A stretch of DNA of 64,000 bases, from NCBI GenBank assembly GCA_911728435.2, contig OU452204.1, positions 20,000,430 to 20,064,429 on the forward strand, given 5' to 3'. Source of the DNA: Apoderus coryli. Taxonomy: Eukaryota > Arthropoda > Insecta > Coleoptera > Attelabidae. This document shows positions 42,001 through 57,000 of this stretch, one piece after another (within the stretch, counting starts at the first letter, position 1; each line of letters begins with the position of its first letter). Both the position numbers and the translations under genes were made by a program. The notes under the pieces are model-generated. The model ran no database searches. It was not told the DNA's origin and saw nothing but the letters and a program-made list of their open reading frames with translations.

Positions 42001-45000
42001 GACAATAATAATATATTCCTCTATACCAACTCAGGTATGGTAGTAACATTATGGGTAAACGCAAGCAATATGTAGTGAATACTGTAATTTGGACAGGTAA
42101 TGGAATGCATGAATAAATGAACAAAGCTGCCTTTGTCTAAAGATGTATTCTGTGGTAATTGTTGTTTATTAAATTTACATAAGATAGGCTACTAGAAAGG
42201 GAATGTTGAGAACGTAATCGCTGGCAAATGATTATTCAATAAAATGCATGAAATTTAAATTATTTACAGTATTAGTAGGTACAGAGTGTGTCACAGCGTA
42301 TGTCTGTAGTTGGCACTGGCCTAGGCTTTACCCTGTTTTCGTTGAAGATTGGAGTGAATAAGGGCTCACACAATTTATATTTCTTGATTATAAAGGTATG
42401 TTCCTTGCTGTGCGAGCACGGACTAGGTACGTGTGCATCTATGTCTAAACTTCTAAAAACAAAAACAGTCTTTTTCAGCGTAGGTTTATATGTTGCCATG
42501 TTGGTGCGGCAAGGAAAAATAGAGTAGACATGTATTTTTATGAAAAGTTAAAAGCCTATGAACGACTACGGTCTGAATTGACATTACAACAAGTTGTGGT
42601 TTTCTATATAATTTATTAGAAGAATTAGAAAGACTATACTTTTGTTTCCAGCTTTCTTTTACCAAGAAGTTATCAAAACCTACGGTCCTGTGCCACCTAA
42701 TGCAAAGCTGCCGGCGCTCGAGTGTTTTGTCAGTTTATCCGCAATTCCATTACATTTAAATAAAATCACGTTACAATTGGTGTCTTTTCCTGGAAAACTT
42801 CGTCTAAACTTTCACCTCACACGGAATGCAAATCGCATGCACAGAAATGTTCTCTGATCTATAGATATGGGTTAGTCAATTTCAATTTTCACCTCCTTAA
42901 GGTATAGTTTCCTGTGTGAACATCCTGTAGTCATATACATGTGGGATAGAACCAAACTTTGCAAAGTTTAACAAGATTTGGTGGGATTTAGTTTTGGGCT
43001 GGTAAACTCCCAAATCCGGGAGTTGTTAAATAATTCAGATGAGTTGATATACACTGTGTAATGTTTGTACAAGTACTTTGTATAGAGCCAGATCCGGTTG
43101 CAATGTGTTTCTGGGTGGTTCGTTTCAGAAATGATTGTTTTTAATGTATTTGTATGTGTTTTTCTTGAGGCTCTGTGAAGGAAAATGCACTTTTGCATAC
43201 ATTCGTCTACTTGAAGCAGGGTCATTTCGATTTTAACTTTCTCAATTACTGCTTTTAAGGCAACTAACAGCAAAATGATTTTGAAAGAATTATACACTAC
43301 TTCCAGTATTCTGTCAATATCGCAGCAAGTTATACGGGGGTCGTCGAAATTATTATTATTAAATATTTATGTGATTAAGAAAAGGAGACTTGCACTTAGT
43401 TTTCTAAGGGCATCTTTTATGGTAAACATGTGTATGATATTATTTTAATATCATTGATAAATTAAATGATTAAAAGAATTTTTTATCGATAAAACGGCCG
43501 TCTATTAAAAGTACAATGTTTGTCAAAGAAACGTTATGTTCCGATAAACAAGGACGAATATAAATTCCTTAAAAAAGAGACTGGATTAAATCACAAAGGA
43601 GCAATTTTTCTATGTAAGAGTTGTTTATAAACAAGGCTTAGAGTATAGTCGTTTATTCTCAAAATCCCTGGAGCTTTTAGTAGGCACATAATACAGTAGA
43701 GTATATTTCTTACATTCACTTTGTATTTCCACTAAGAATGTATAATATAAATTCTCTACGGATATTGTTTTGTTTTACATTATGTTTACAAAGCTGACTA
43801 AGCCTAAATCAAATATTAAACTATTTAAACACTTTCCGAATAGTACTGGCGTCCCTGAGGCACCAAGAGCTGTCCATACAGAAATTAAAATTTATGTCAA
43901 AATTAACTCTTATTTACAAATATTTCAAAGACTACTGAAACTATCAACTCTTATGTAATTTTTCTTGTCTTTAAGAGCGTCATTTATTTATGTTAAAGTA
44001 TACAGGGTGTCGCATTATAAAAAGCAAGTTTGGTATGCTACCCGGTAAAATTAAAAACATTTAATGTAATTTAGCTTTAGCCAAATCTCAAACCTTTTTC
44101 TGGAAACGTATTGTACTTATGTAATACTTTTCTGTCACAATAAATCATATGTGTTTGTCTGCCTTGAGTTGCTGATCATAAGTTAGGAGAACTCCTCATA
44201 ACTTCGCGCTTCGTATTGTTGTATTTGATAGAATAAAGGCCACAATTCATGAAACGAATATCTTTTCCATATACTACTGTATATCCTATAAGCTAAAAAC
44301 AAAACTGAAGGAAAATTGTCGTAATATTTATGGGTAAAACGTCGCCATAATAATTTTGTGACACCGACTCTTGTCACATCTTCCATCATTTTCCTAGCAG
44401 CGCTCAACCATCCAAGTATGGCTCTCGCGGAAATTGGTCCATACTCACGTAACTCGTTAAGGTGAGCACGTGCTAAGTTAAAGCTGTTATTATTATACCT
44501 ATATAGGTGCTATCATACTTTCCATCATCAAGACTATACAAGTTTTTTTTGTCGTCGTTGTTGAAAAATGGAATTTGTGCGATGTGTAATATTCGAGAGC
44601 AATTTAAAACTTTGTTTAATCAAAGTTAGTTGATAGGCTGCTATGGGGTGCAAACGAGAGATGCCTGCATTTTGTTGAATATTTTCCCTTAAAATATAAT
44701 TTTTAACAATTTTAAAAGCAGAAATAGCAGCAGATTTTTCTGGTTAATTTTTGATGCACGAATGTTAATAATAAAATAAATAGTTAGATAACATTTTTAC
44801 AGCAATTTTAACAATAACAATGTTCATTTTTATTGAGAGCTATTGTCAGATTAATAAACTCGAGGTCAATGTCGCAAAAACCAAAATAATGTGTTTTCAG
44901 AGAGGAGGTCAGTAAAAACTTCAAATATTTGTCAAGCCTCATTGAAATGGTGAGAGAATTTGTTTACTTGGGGATAACTTTCTCTGCTTCATCCCTTTTT

Positions 45001-48000
45001 TCCGGAGGCAGCTGCGGTTATGTTCACAAAGGCAACTCAAGCTACGGGCAGGGTTTTGGGACTAATGGCGAATTCTCGACTAACATCGTGGAAAGCCAGA
45101 ATGCAATTATATAACTCGCTGATTTTGAGCATATTAATGAATTGCGCGGTAGTATGGGGTCTTAGATACCCTGATGTAATCAAGCGGATGCAAGTTCAGT
45201 TTTTTAAGCGATTGCTCCTACTGCCTAAAACAACCCCAAACTACTTAATTCGAATTGAGACAGGCACTGCAAAGCTTTCAGTTTTGGTATTCCACTGAAT
45301 TGGATGCAGAAGCTAATGCATAGTACAACTCCGTTTGGCGAGCAAAGTATTCCTCAGTTTGTCTGTCCGTGGTATAACTTATCAGATCCAGTGTGGTCAA
45401 TGTCAATGTATTTTACATGCATTGGTTAGTGTTTGGTGGTTATGGTTGTTGTTTGTTGTATTTATAATAGATATTTTTGTTTTGGTTCTTCTAGATTTTA
45501 CATTGTACACAAACATTTTGCTGTAAATTTGTAAAAAATTTCATAAGCAAATAAATTGAACTGAATTGAATTGAATGTTCATTTTTATTGTTGTAAATAA
45601 TACAATTAGATGCCCATAGACGAAGGGACCATACCAGATCCGCCGACTTGGTATGTGAGCGATCTGATTTGTCGTGTGTACACACGAAAATAGTCTATGC
45701 GATTTGTCAAACGCTTGGTTTTTGCACCTACCCTGTCACTGAGTTAGTTGGCAGATCTTTTGAAGTTCGATAATACTTCTGGTCCTCCATTCGCACACCT
45801 CGGTAATGCTCTAATTATAGCCCTCGGCGAGTAGGAATTGCGTACTTCAAGCTTGAAGAAAGCTTATTAAAAATGAAAACTTGGCTTGTCTAAAACTCTA
45901 TAGATTGCTAAAGAATCTATATGAAGCCTGCTTAAGACGGCGTCCTGGGAAAAACTCCATCAATGTTAAAACATAAATATTTGAGGTTGGAGTATGGAGC
46001 TAAGGATCCATACTCGAATCTCTTTACCTCATAAACGCAAAATACAATGTTAGGAGGTAGTAGATATTGTGAAAATCTCTACTCACTCAATTATGAAATC
46101 CAACATATACGAATGGCGCTCTGAATTGCTAGAATCTTATGAAGTCGAAAAAATTAATAATATACAATCACATTCATAAAAATAAACATAGGTAATTACG
46201 TTTAATCAATACATGATCCACCCTGTATACTCTCTGTTAAGTTTCTTTCAAAAAAAATTCCTTAAAATTTGATCAAATTTATGCGTGAATTTTTGTCCTC
46301 ACGTTTGTATAGTCTTCCGATTGAAAGTCGATAAAATTTGAGTGTTTGAGGTAGATTTCTAGTTTTTCTTAGAAAAAATTTTTAATACTTCAATATACAG
46401 GGTGTAAGAGAGAAATTTTTCGGAATGTTGACATAAGTGATTTTCGTCTTATTTTTGGTCGGGACATGTTAGCTGCTGGTGATGATTTAATATCCTCGAA
46501 ACATGTTTTTTAGTAAACAATACTGACTGGAAGCACAACGACTTGTTGCACAAACTATAGTATTATAAATTAGCACCAAAAACTAGAAACATTCTCAAAT
46601 TTAAACCTACCAAACTGCAGTTAATAAGAAACTTTAAACCAAGTATAAATAATAATGTATTTTATGAGAGTCTCATTTAAAATTTCTCCTCTCCGGAAAT
46701 CCCATTTGAACATTTTCTAATTTTCTACTGCAACGTGTTCGTATTTCTAATTAATAAACTTTTAAAATAACTTTTAAATTGGCAATTCACGGTCATAGTA
46801 CCTACTACACGGCACATAAATCGTTGGTAAGATATAACTTTCTGAAACTTGATACCAATACCACCCCAGGAATGTGAGGAGTTGTTATAAAATATGCCTC
46901 TTAGTTGGAACGTACATGAGCGTATCATTTTCTTAATTTAGTGTATATACGATTACAAATTGGATAAAAAGCTTCTCATACCTACAAAGTGGCAGCGATT
47001 TAAGGGGGTAATTTTTAAATTCAAATTCAAATTTTTTATTTCAGTCACAAATTGTACATTTCTGTACATAGACATCTCAATATGTAAACAATAATGTTCA
47101 AAATAAATAATTCATTATTATGAAATAACATTCAGAGAAAAATAAATAAATAAACAACAAATAAACAAACAAATGAACAATTACAATCGATAAAAAAAAA
47201 CTACCGTCCATTAGTATCAACAAACTCCTGAAAGTGGTAGAACACGCTATCAATCAAATACAGTTTCAATTTTCTTTTAAATTGTGTCTCAGTTAGGCAA
47301 CCCTTAACGTCCTCGGGCAGGAGATTAAAACATTGGTAGCCCGCGTATTTTGGTGACTTTTTGTAAAATTCGTGTTTGGGACGAGGCAAGTACAATCGGT
47401 CCCTTCCCCTAGTGGAATACTCGTGGAAGATCGTTAATATAAATTAAAAATAGCAATGGGCCCAGTATACTTCGCTGAGGAGTGCCCAGATCAACATTTA
47501 AGAAGTCTGATACAACAGATTCAATTTTAACCGCGATTTATTTGCAGGATTCTTTTTGAATGGCGTCATCAAATTATTTTGATCACACCCCGTATTTAAG
47601 TTAGCGCCTTTGATTCGACTGATCGAACTTGAGCTCCCTAAAAATGTTTCCTCGCAATCTTGCAAAATCCCAATTTGGATCTAACAAAGAAGCATAGTAA
47701 ACCATCTTTATCGTGAAAACATCCCCAAACTGATGACAATTCCTAATTATCCAACCTAATACGCTATTAGCCACGCTGAGAAACGAAAGCAAATTCGCAG
47801 TCAAAAACCACGCCTAGTCTTTGATTTTGCTTAATTTTTCCAAGAATATTTAACGGCATATATCAAATTTGAGCGAATTTTTAATGTCGAATAATACGAT
47901 TTTGCGTTTACGCTTCAAATTATTCTGAAGAAACATAGCTGTCATGTGAGTCAACGTCCTGAAAAATCCTCAGGTCGTTCGCATAAGCAATGCTAAATAT

Positions 48001-51000
48001 ATTGAATAGTAAAGGTTCAAGAGTGGAAGCCTGCAGCACACCAAATTATAAGAAAAGATTGGCCACTTAAAATCCAAGTTCTTCAGCTTTTTCAGCAGCA
48101 AATAGTAGGTAATTTATTGAGAAATATGATGAATATAATTATTAAAATTATTCCTTGTTTAATCTTTACTGCTGAGGGTCCCGCGATTTTGCGAGCATTG
48201 GAATGGTGCTTCAGCAATAGATTTATCACCTCCACAATTATATCTGATTCACAGTCAGTCCTTAAAGCCATTGAGGGTTCGGCATACTATTATTCAAAGA
48301 ACAATACAATAATGAACATCAACTCCACTTTGCACAAAATTATCAAAAGTGGTGGCATGGTAAATTTCGTATGGTCCAAAGGACACTCTGGTATTCCTGG
48401 TAACATATTGGCGGACAAGCTGGCAAAGGAGGCCCGAAGTCTTAATGAAATAAGTAATTTATTTGATTACGATGATCTAGTAACTTCTTATAGAAAATAT
48501 ATTAATTCGCTATGGGAGAAAATCTGGGAAAAATAGGCACGAATGTCCAACAATCGATACTTCCAGATACATCCTGCCTTGCCCAAGAAACCTGATATAC
48601 CGCACATTTATGTTTATAATATAAACATACGATATTTGACAACACTTACCAGGCTTAAACTTAATTACGGGTGCTTCAACGCCCATCTATTCAAAATTGG
48701 CATAAAGACCTCACCCAATTGCGAGTGCAACGAATCAGTTCGAGACCTACATCATATATTCTTTTCCTGTCGTCATCACACATCAGAAATACAAACGCTA
48801 TCTCTAAAGTTGCGTAATCTAAATATAGTTTTCCCAACATCTATAACATGCTTGGTATCAACAAATAATAAAGAAGTTTTTGACTGTATTATAGAATTTC
48901 TAGAAAAATGTAAGTTGAGTATATAACCCACCACATTAATCATATATTTAGAAACTTTGAACACTTTACATCATAAAAACAATAGAGTTAGCTAATATAG
49001 TAATCCCCCAAAAAAACCAAAAAAAAAAAAATGGTGTTTGCAAAATAAGAACTCCAAAGTGCGTGAGGCGTGCTGCGATCTAGCATTACTGGCATGTAAC
49101 CTGGCCCCTCACCTTTAAATACTCCTCCAAACATACGAAAATGATACAGAGAGTTTCTACACGTCGGAACGTCCATGTTGAATAGTGTGTGGGATTTCGG
49201 ATGAATCGATTCCAAAAATTAAGAGGATAATGCTTGATGTTCGATGGATGATAATTCGATAGCTATACATATTGATCTCTGATGTCAGTAAGACTACCAT
49301 TGCTAATATTTTGACTAATAACTTATATAATCACAAGGTGGGACCCCAGAACGCATACCCTTAGGTAAATTTCTGGAGTTCTACGTAGAAGCCAGCGAGG
49401 AATTCTTAAATTGAATTGAAAATTAAGAAAAGTGATGGCGACTGTGTATTAAAAACCATAATAGACAAGAACAAGCGCTTCTTCCAAAAAACGTTCCTCA
49501 AAATTTATCGCAATTATGACTTTTGGTCCGTCTCTTACTGCCTGGCCTCGAAGAATCTGCAAGAATGTACAATTAAAACCAATTTGGAAGGGATAAGGTC
49601 ACCCAGCCTTGATTCTAGCACCAACTGATTATCATGTCTTTCGTTCGTGCGACGAGGTCATGAAAAATGCTAAAACGCATGTGAAAATGCATTAATTACG
49701 GAGGAAGGTCCAGGCTTTTCTACGATAGATTTTTTTTTTTATTTGAAAAAAGAATATTGGAAAAGAAAACATTATTTCTGGATTCTTTTTGAATTTAGCA
49801 TTGAATGTGATTTTTATGTTATGACAAAATTTCATTTAATATTATTTGTTCCAGGGAAGTCGACTCAACATGCCACCAATGGACAAGTATAACGTGTGGG
49901 GCACTTAGTATGCTGGCAAAGGAAACAGGAATTACTGTATTTTTGTTGAACGTGATATATGACTTTTATTTAAATTGGCATTGTATAAAGCGGTAAGTAA
50001 ATATTTAAATACCTACTTCAGTGAAATCTGGCGCAATATGCTTGTTTTTGTTTATAAAAAAAAAGTCTGACTCAAATTTATACCTAAATGAGATTAAATG
50101 GCTTTATTTATGCATTATAATCAAAATATTTCAAATATAATAGCCTGTATATAATTATATTTTTGTATTGTATATTAATTAGCACTTCCCTATACTTCAA
50201 CCCTTTTTGAATAAAGAATTTATATTAATTTTTTTAGTTTAAAACATGTCTTTGGAAAATATTTGTCATTTTACCAGACAGACTTTTGAAATTTTGACGA
50301 TGGCTTAAGAATACCTTAAGATGACGTTTCTTGGCTACGTTATTACTCCGAAATAATTATTTTTTTCCCTAGAAACTTGCTTTAATTTCAGAAACCTTTC
50401 CATTTGAGAATGGAGCAGATATTTGAAAGAAAAGTTGTTTTTTTTTTTCAGAATATTATATAACAATAATAATAACTCTATTTATTCGTCAGGTACAATA
50501 GTAGGTAGTACATAGAATGCGTCACAAAAGAATTAAACAAATAATAGATAAATCACAACAACCACCCATACAGGTACTAAAAAACAAACTTTACAATTAA
50601 TTATTGGACAAAGAAACAAATTTTATAAACAGAAATACCTTCAATAGCAAAATACTCGTCCAATGAGTAAAAGCTATTCTGTAGTTTTCAATCTGCACAT
50701 ACCAATTCAAATCACAATGCGCAAGAATTTTACAGCCCCTATCTGGACCACACGCAGCAATTCTCATTGTGGATTCTAATACTATTGTCAACCTCCCTAG
50801 TCTAGAAGTGAATGTGGCTAGTCTTTTGGAAATTCAATGGTATATCATTAGTACTACAATATCCCCCCATCTCATCCAAACGTTCTTCTCCTTTTGAACT
50901 TGAATTGGCAATGTTATCAGCAGATATAATTGCTAAAGTATCATCTGCAAAAAGTATAAAAATCAGTGGTCCCAGCGTACTGCCTTGTCAATATTTGCAG

Positions 51001-54000
51001 AAATTCACCATCAAGGAAGGAACAATCTACCTAGTGGCTCAGAATAGGTGTCATATATTAGGTTACATGCTTCAAAAGAGAGCATGGAATACACACAGGA
51101 TGTTCTCTTTGAGAACATTGACTTATGCCTTATGGGTGAATCTGTAGTATCAAAATTTCAAAAGTCTGTCTGTTCAGGCGATGAAATAGCAAATGTTTTT
51201 CAGTTTTGGACAAGATAAGTTCGAAACAAATTTTAATCGGATACAAATTGGATTAACCAGAGTAATCTTTGAAATTTTCAAAACACTCTTATGCTTAGTT
51301 TTCCCCAAAACTTTTAACTCATCATTAATCGTAATTTTATCCCTTGATCAGAGTCCGTTGGTTTCATACTATTCCAGTGACTCATAAAGTTCCTGGATTG
51401 TTCATAGAAGCAGAGTTTATTGATGACCGTAGTACCATAAACTCAGATGAGTCCAAATCTGTTCGGTTTGCTTAGTTTCGTACTAACTGTTGGCGTTTTT
51501 AATTCCACGGAATAAGGTCTAATGGTAGATAATGAAAATGCAACATTTTCTTTTTCAATATATTTACCTGTAACAGTTCTACACTTTGTCTAAGTCTACT
51601 CACAACAATCCAAGGCTTTAACCCTAGTAGTATGCTTCGTTTCCAACTCATAAGTTTGCTGCTATATTCAATATTTTTCCCAGAATATTAGAATGAATAT
51701 TCTGCCATTCTAATAAATCAAATCCTGTCCGCAAAAGTCCATTTTCATTCTACAATAAAAATTTAATACACTTACCTTTTCACCGCAACCCATTATGATA
51801 GAATTTTCATATTCAGACCGCCACAAAAAAAAAAAAAAGAGCAGAAACGAACCAAACATTCATTCAATAAATCTTTCACTCCCATCATTCCAAGCATAAT
51901 ATTTTTTCAGGTTACTACCCTCTGTTAAATGGGATTTGGAGTGTATTTGTACCTACCTCAAAATCCGGTTTTCTTTCACTCGCCTCCTTTCATGCATATT
52001 ATTGTTGAAAAACTCTCCATTTCGTCATAATGTTACAGTCATTTACGCTAAGCGGTAAAAGCGCACTGTGAAAGAGCTTTCATTTTCATTCGCCGGAGTG
52101 GCAAAGTAATAAGCTTTCAAAACGAAAATTTGTATTTATGTAACATCTACATATATGCATGTTTAGCAAAACTCTCTCTTTTTGTTTGATATGTATACCG
52201 ATGCAGATATTTTATAGCTATATATTATATATAATAATGGCAATGCAGGAACAGGAAGGCCAAAGACAGCAAGAACGGTAGAGCTGAAAGAGGATGTGCT
52301 GAATATAGTTGAAAAAAATCCAGATACTGCTACTCGAAAAGTTGCTGAGGTTTTGGCGCATTCTAATGGACAATTTCTTTACAAATCCACCGCGTTCAAG
52401 CACTTTATTCCTGCTGATTGTCCTACACGTATGGTATTCTGTCAATGGCTTTTGCACAAAACCCGATATCGATATTGATTTTGTTTACTGATGAAGCGAG
52501 TTTTCCAAGAAGTGCAATGAGGCATTTTCATGATGAAAATCGGCATGCTTCAGTTCTCGTTGATCGTGGATTGAGATTGTGGGTTGGGTTGGGTTGGGTT
52601 GGGTTGGGCGATATATACAGGGTGAATCAGTCAGTTTTTGTAGCAGGATTACGATTTTGGTGCCGCAGGCCGCGGGCTATTATCCTTGAGAAACTCGCTT
52701 GAAGGATTCTCTATGACAAAATTTTGAGTATTTATCAAGGTCCGAGGAGTATTCGATAAGATAATTTTTTACTTTGTAGATATCAAAAATTTAATTGTCA
52801 ATCTGACGTTTAATAATTTTCAATACAAAATGTATTAGTTTTAATCAAACAAATATTATTCATTTTTATTTAAAACTACAGTTGTGAAAAGTACAATTGG
52901 TAAATGTTAAATTGGAAGAAGAGTTTGCTGAAGTTGACGGATTGTTAATTTCCACTGTTGAAGAAATTCCTCGCATGGTGTTGATTATTTCACCATTGCG
53001 TTCTTGGTTAATATTCAATTACGGTTTAATTGTATTAGAGCTGCTATGTCCTGTTATTTTTATTAATTGCTGTTCAGGAGTTCCTTTATTCGCCAAATGG
53101 CTAACTGCAATTGATCTGTTCGAATGATTGGATATATTTTTACACTTAGTGTCCAAACCAATAGCTAGCGCCGATGATTTGGTCCACATATTAATTGTGT
53201 TCTTGCCTACCGGTATATTGTCAAACTATGTGTCACTTTCGGATTTCCAGAAACGATTTGCTATCAAGAATTTTTCCCCCTTTTGGACAATAATTTATAC
53301 ACTTTCGTTTGCAATATTTGGAACAAGCCACTTACTATTTGTACAACTTTTCGATCCTCCTTGGCATGTTTTACTAAATATTGGATTGTATTCAATTCTG
53401 TTGGTTGGCGTTCCATCATTATTTTTCTCAATCGTGAAATGATCTATAAGGCAATCAGCTGGTTCACCACCTCGCCAAGCTAACTCAACAGCTACAATAT
53501 GGTAAAAAAAATTTTGTAAACCTTCTGGTGTACATTCATCCCATAATCCAATGATTCTAGCCAAATCACTTGAACTCAAATTTGATGAACTACATTTTCG
53601 TTTGTTTGGATCCTGCTGTAATCTTTTACGTTTTGCATTTCTTGCATCTCGCGCATTTTTGAATATCACACTGGTAAACGGGTCGAATACAATTTTGAAG
53701 TCATTGAAGTATTTTTCCTGGAGTAGTCTACTCGTCGTATTCCAAATTGCTTTTACAGTTGTTTCTTTATATTCAGTTCCGTCCATCGTTAGATGCAATA
53801 CCAAATCTTCGCGACATTTTTAAACCATTTGTCAGTTTGACGTTTAATTAATTTTTAATAAAAAAAAAACACCAAACTGAAAACACCACATGTAGGGTAT
53901 TATCGTTGTAATCCAGAGGTGATTGGATGAAATTTGACACATGACTTAAAATTAAGTAATTTGATTGGTTACTATATTTAGTAAAAAATTATGGACGAAA

Positions 54001-57000
54001 TCTCTCCAACTATTCATTTGTTGCATTGAAGTTCTATGCAACTTCAACAGCTTTTGCTTGAATAATGTACGTTAATATTTGCTATAATAATACATGGTGA
54101 AATATGAATAAAAGTTTCTATTAACTTGCCCTCTAAAATGCACCATTGAAATTGAAAATACCATCTCTCGAGAAAGATTCTTCAGAACTTCGGGTCCAAA
54201 CTGAGGATTTTGAGCTATTTTGTCTTGAATCCATCTACAAAAAGCCAATCTTGCCAATAAGGCTTGTACTCTTTAGATATGGTAGGGATACAAAAGTTGT
54301 CTTTTCAAAATTCACTAAACCGTCGAGTGAGGTTGGTTTAAGTTGTGAACAGTTTTTCTTGTACTTTTGGTCGGATATTCTTCAACTTGGTAGAGGACAG
54401 CCTCATGTAGGAGAATTGCAACTTCCATATGCCCATTATCAGCAGTATTCTTTTTAAAACTTCCATTTTCCCATAGTCGTTGGTGAATGCGTTGACACAA
54501 GTTATGGTGTGGTACTTGACGATCAGGATGTCTTTCTTGATGCAACCGCCTTGCTTCTGCCGAATTACCGCTCGCCATTCCACACACTTCGCACATTTCA
54601 GCGTTTGTGTAATTATTTTTAATTTTGAAATGCAAATGTACTTTTTATTTCTCATAAACAAACAACAAACTAATTGTTCTTTTGACAGGAGGTAACTATG
54701 AGTGTTGCCAAGGCACAAAATATAATTATAATTTTTTCGTTTCAGATCGATTTTTCAAACAAATTGGACTCCAGAAATAAACCAGATTTTCAAGCGAATA
54801 TTTCTTCTACTTATTTCGGTAAGTTGTACATCGTTTATTTAATTTATATAAATTAAATTAATATACGGTATACCCTTAGGTAAAAAATGCCTAGTCCTTA
54901 AAACTGTGAAACTCATCGATTTTACTTTATAAACAAATTTACAATATTTTGATCGCGTCTTTTTACAACATAAATGGTGTTTTACTTACAAAACATTTTG
55001 AAAATAGTCGCTGATGGGAGATTGTCTTCAGCTTACGCACCTTGAAGTTTTTATATTTTTTGATTCATTTGATTCCGCAATACCCAGCGATGACCTGTTT
55101 CTAGATTGTCGCTTGAGACACAAGATCCATATTCTGCATGGATTCTTTAATTATCTTATAAAATGATTCTTTTACAGAATCGAATGCAACTTTTTTAGCA
55201 GCTTCACGAATATCCTGTTGTTACTTTGCTTATCTGTTTGCCACTTTGCTTTAATTGACAAAGCGCATCTTCAAGCGTATATCGTAATGCCCGCTGTTCT
55301 TTACGCCATCGATGAAGGTTTGTCCAGCAAGCTATTTGACGAACTGTATCTACTCTAATCTTACTAGGGTTATGTCAGCTTCCAATTATGGCATAGTTTC
55401 TCGTGATTTCTATAGGCGAGAATTTAGGCTGCACTTTATGTTTCCGCCAGTGTTATCTAAACGCCATAATTTAAAGCTAAACCCAGATAAGTGCCAGATA
55501 GTCTTGTTTGGAAGCAAGAAACACACCTACGTTCTTGACATAAAACTGGGGGTTCCCTCATTGAAATATTTAATGAAAAATAGTTTTGGAATTCTAACTA
55601 CTATTATTAATTATTTATTGTTGTAGGCAGGTGTACTTCTCGCGTTACGATTAGCAGTACTCCAAGGATCTCTCCCGAAATTTGGGGAGCAGGACAATCC
55701 AGCCGCATACCAACCCTCTTTATATGTCAGGTATAATTCAACATTGTGTAGATAGAATTTACATAGATATAATATTATTTACATAGTTACCAACGTCCCA
55801 TAAATTATGTATTACAACAAAAACAAAACAGTCATAAATTTTAACCACAATGAAGGGAAATTATTATATTATATAAATTTTAAATAATATGATACCAATG
55901 AATTATTTACATTGAATTATGACTGTTCTATTATGCATATTATTATTATTCTGGATTTAAACGCACACTATCACTATACTATCAGGCTTAGCATTGTTTG
56001 AGACTGGAATAACAACATGAATTTATAAAATAATATTGGAAACATCTAACTAGATAACGGAAATGATTTAAAATGTATTTATAATTAATTTTTTGTTTTG
56101 AATTATCCATGTAGGGAAAATGGCAGTGAAAACGAGAAGTAGTAGGTACCTAAAAATATTTTACTAAAATTACGAACACTATACATAAATAAATAAAATA
56201 CATAATTTTAAATAAACAATAAATACCTACACGTGAAAAATTAGAGTTATTGGAGTTTTGTCTTGCACTAATTATTGTCCTAACCTTATATAAATTACGG
56301 TAAAGTTATTAAGGATGTACGTAAGTTATTTGGAGTTTTGGTTTTTATTAAGGTTTGGCGTTAAGATAAAACCGAAAAAAGTGAGGTTATGTTATGTAAA
56401 TAATGAAGAGAGGGGACACATCATTATAGTTTGGTAATTTGGGTAGTATGGTTCTAATAATTAAAACACTGTTTAACGATATGTACAAAACTGAATATTT
56501 ATTAATATGGAAAAGAGGGTGTTTGAGAGTTAAGTTGTTAAAATCTGGACAGAGAGTTTTGGCACGAGAGAGATGTTGACTGGTTTGATGTTGAAGACTG
56601 ACTGGGTAAAATGTAAAATTATAGAAAAAACATTTCTGTTAAGAAAGTACCACATCTGGTCGATACGTAGCTTTAACAATGACCACTGCTTTTTCTAGGT
56701 ACGGACTAGGGATTTCTTTTGTTCCCGAAACAGAAAAACAGTAAAAAGAAAGCAGAAATATTGGTGCCAGATGTTTGGACATTTGGTGAAATTTAGAAAA
56801 CATTATTTACAACTAGTATACTAAATGTTTACATAGAAGTAACTAAACTTAAAAATACATATATACAGTGTGGCACAATAAAAAGGTTGCCACAGTATCT
56901 ACAGAATAAAATACAATATATACAGTGTGGCGGAAGAATAATGGTCGCCACCGTACCCCCCTTCCAGTGATTGGATCACGAAAATCCGGCCTGTAGACGG

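Noticed and set aside
42272..42857. Frames on both strands as a possible small gene
   Set aside because: No domain, no splice-supported extension and no recognisable homology; left as unassigned.
50812..51147. 111-codon plus-strand frame as a gene
   Set aside because: It is antisense to a LINE palm domain with FADD.
53128..53442. 104-codon plus-strand hydrophobic frame as a membrane protein
   Set aside because: It is the antisense of the Crypton-like recombinase, whose conserved residues are on the minus strand.
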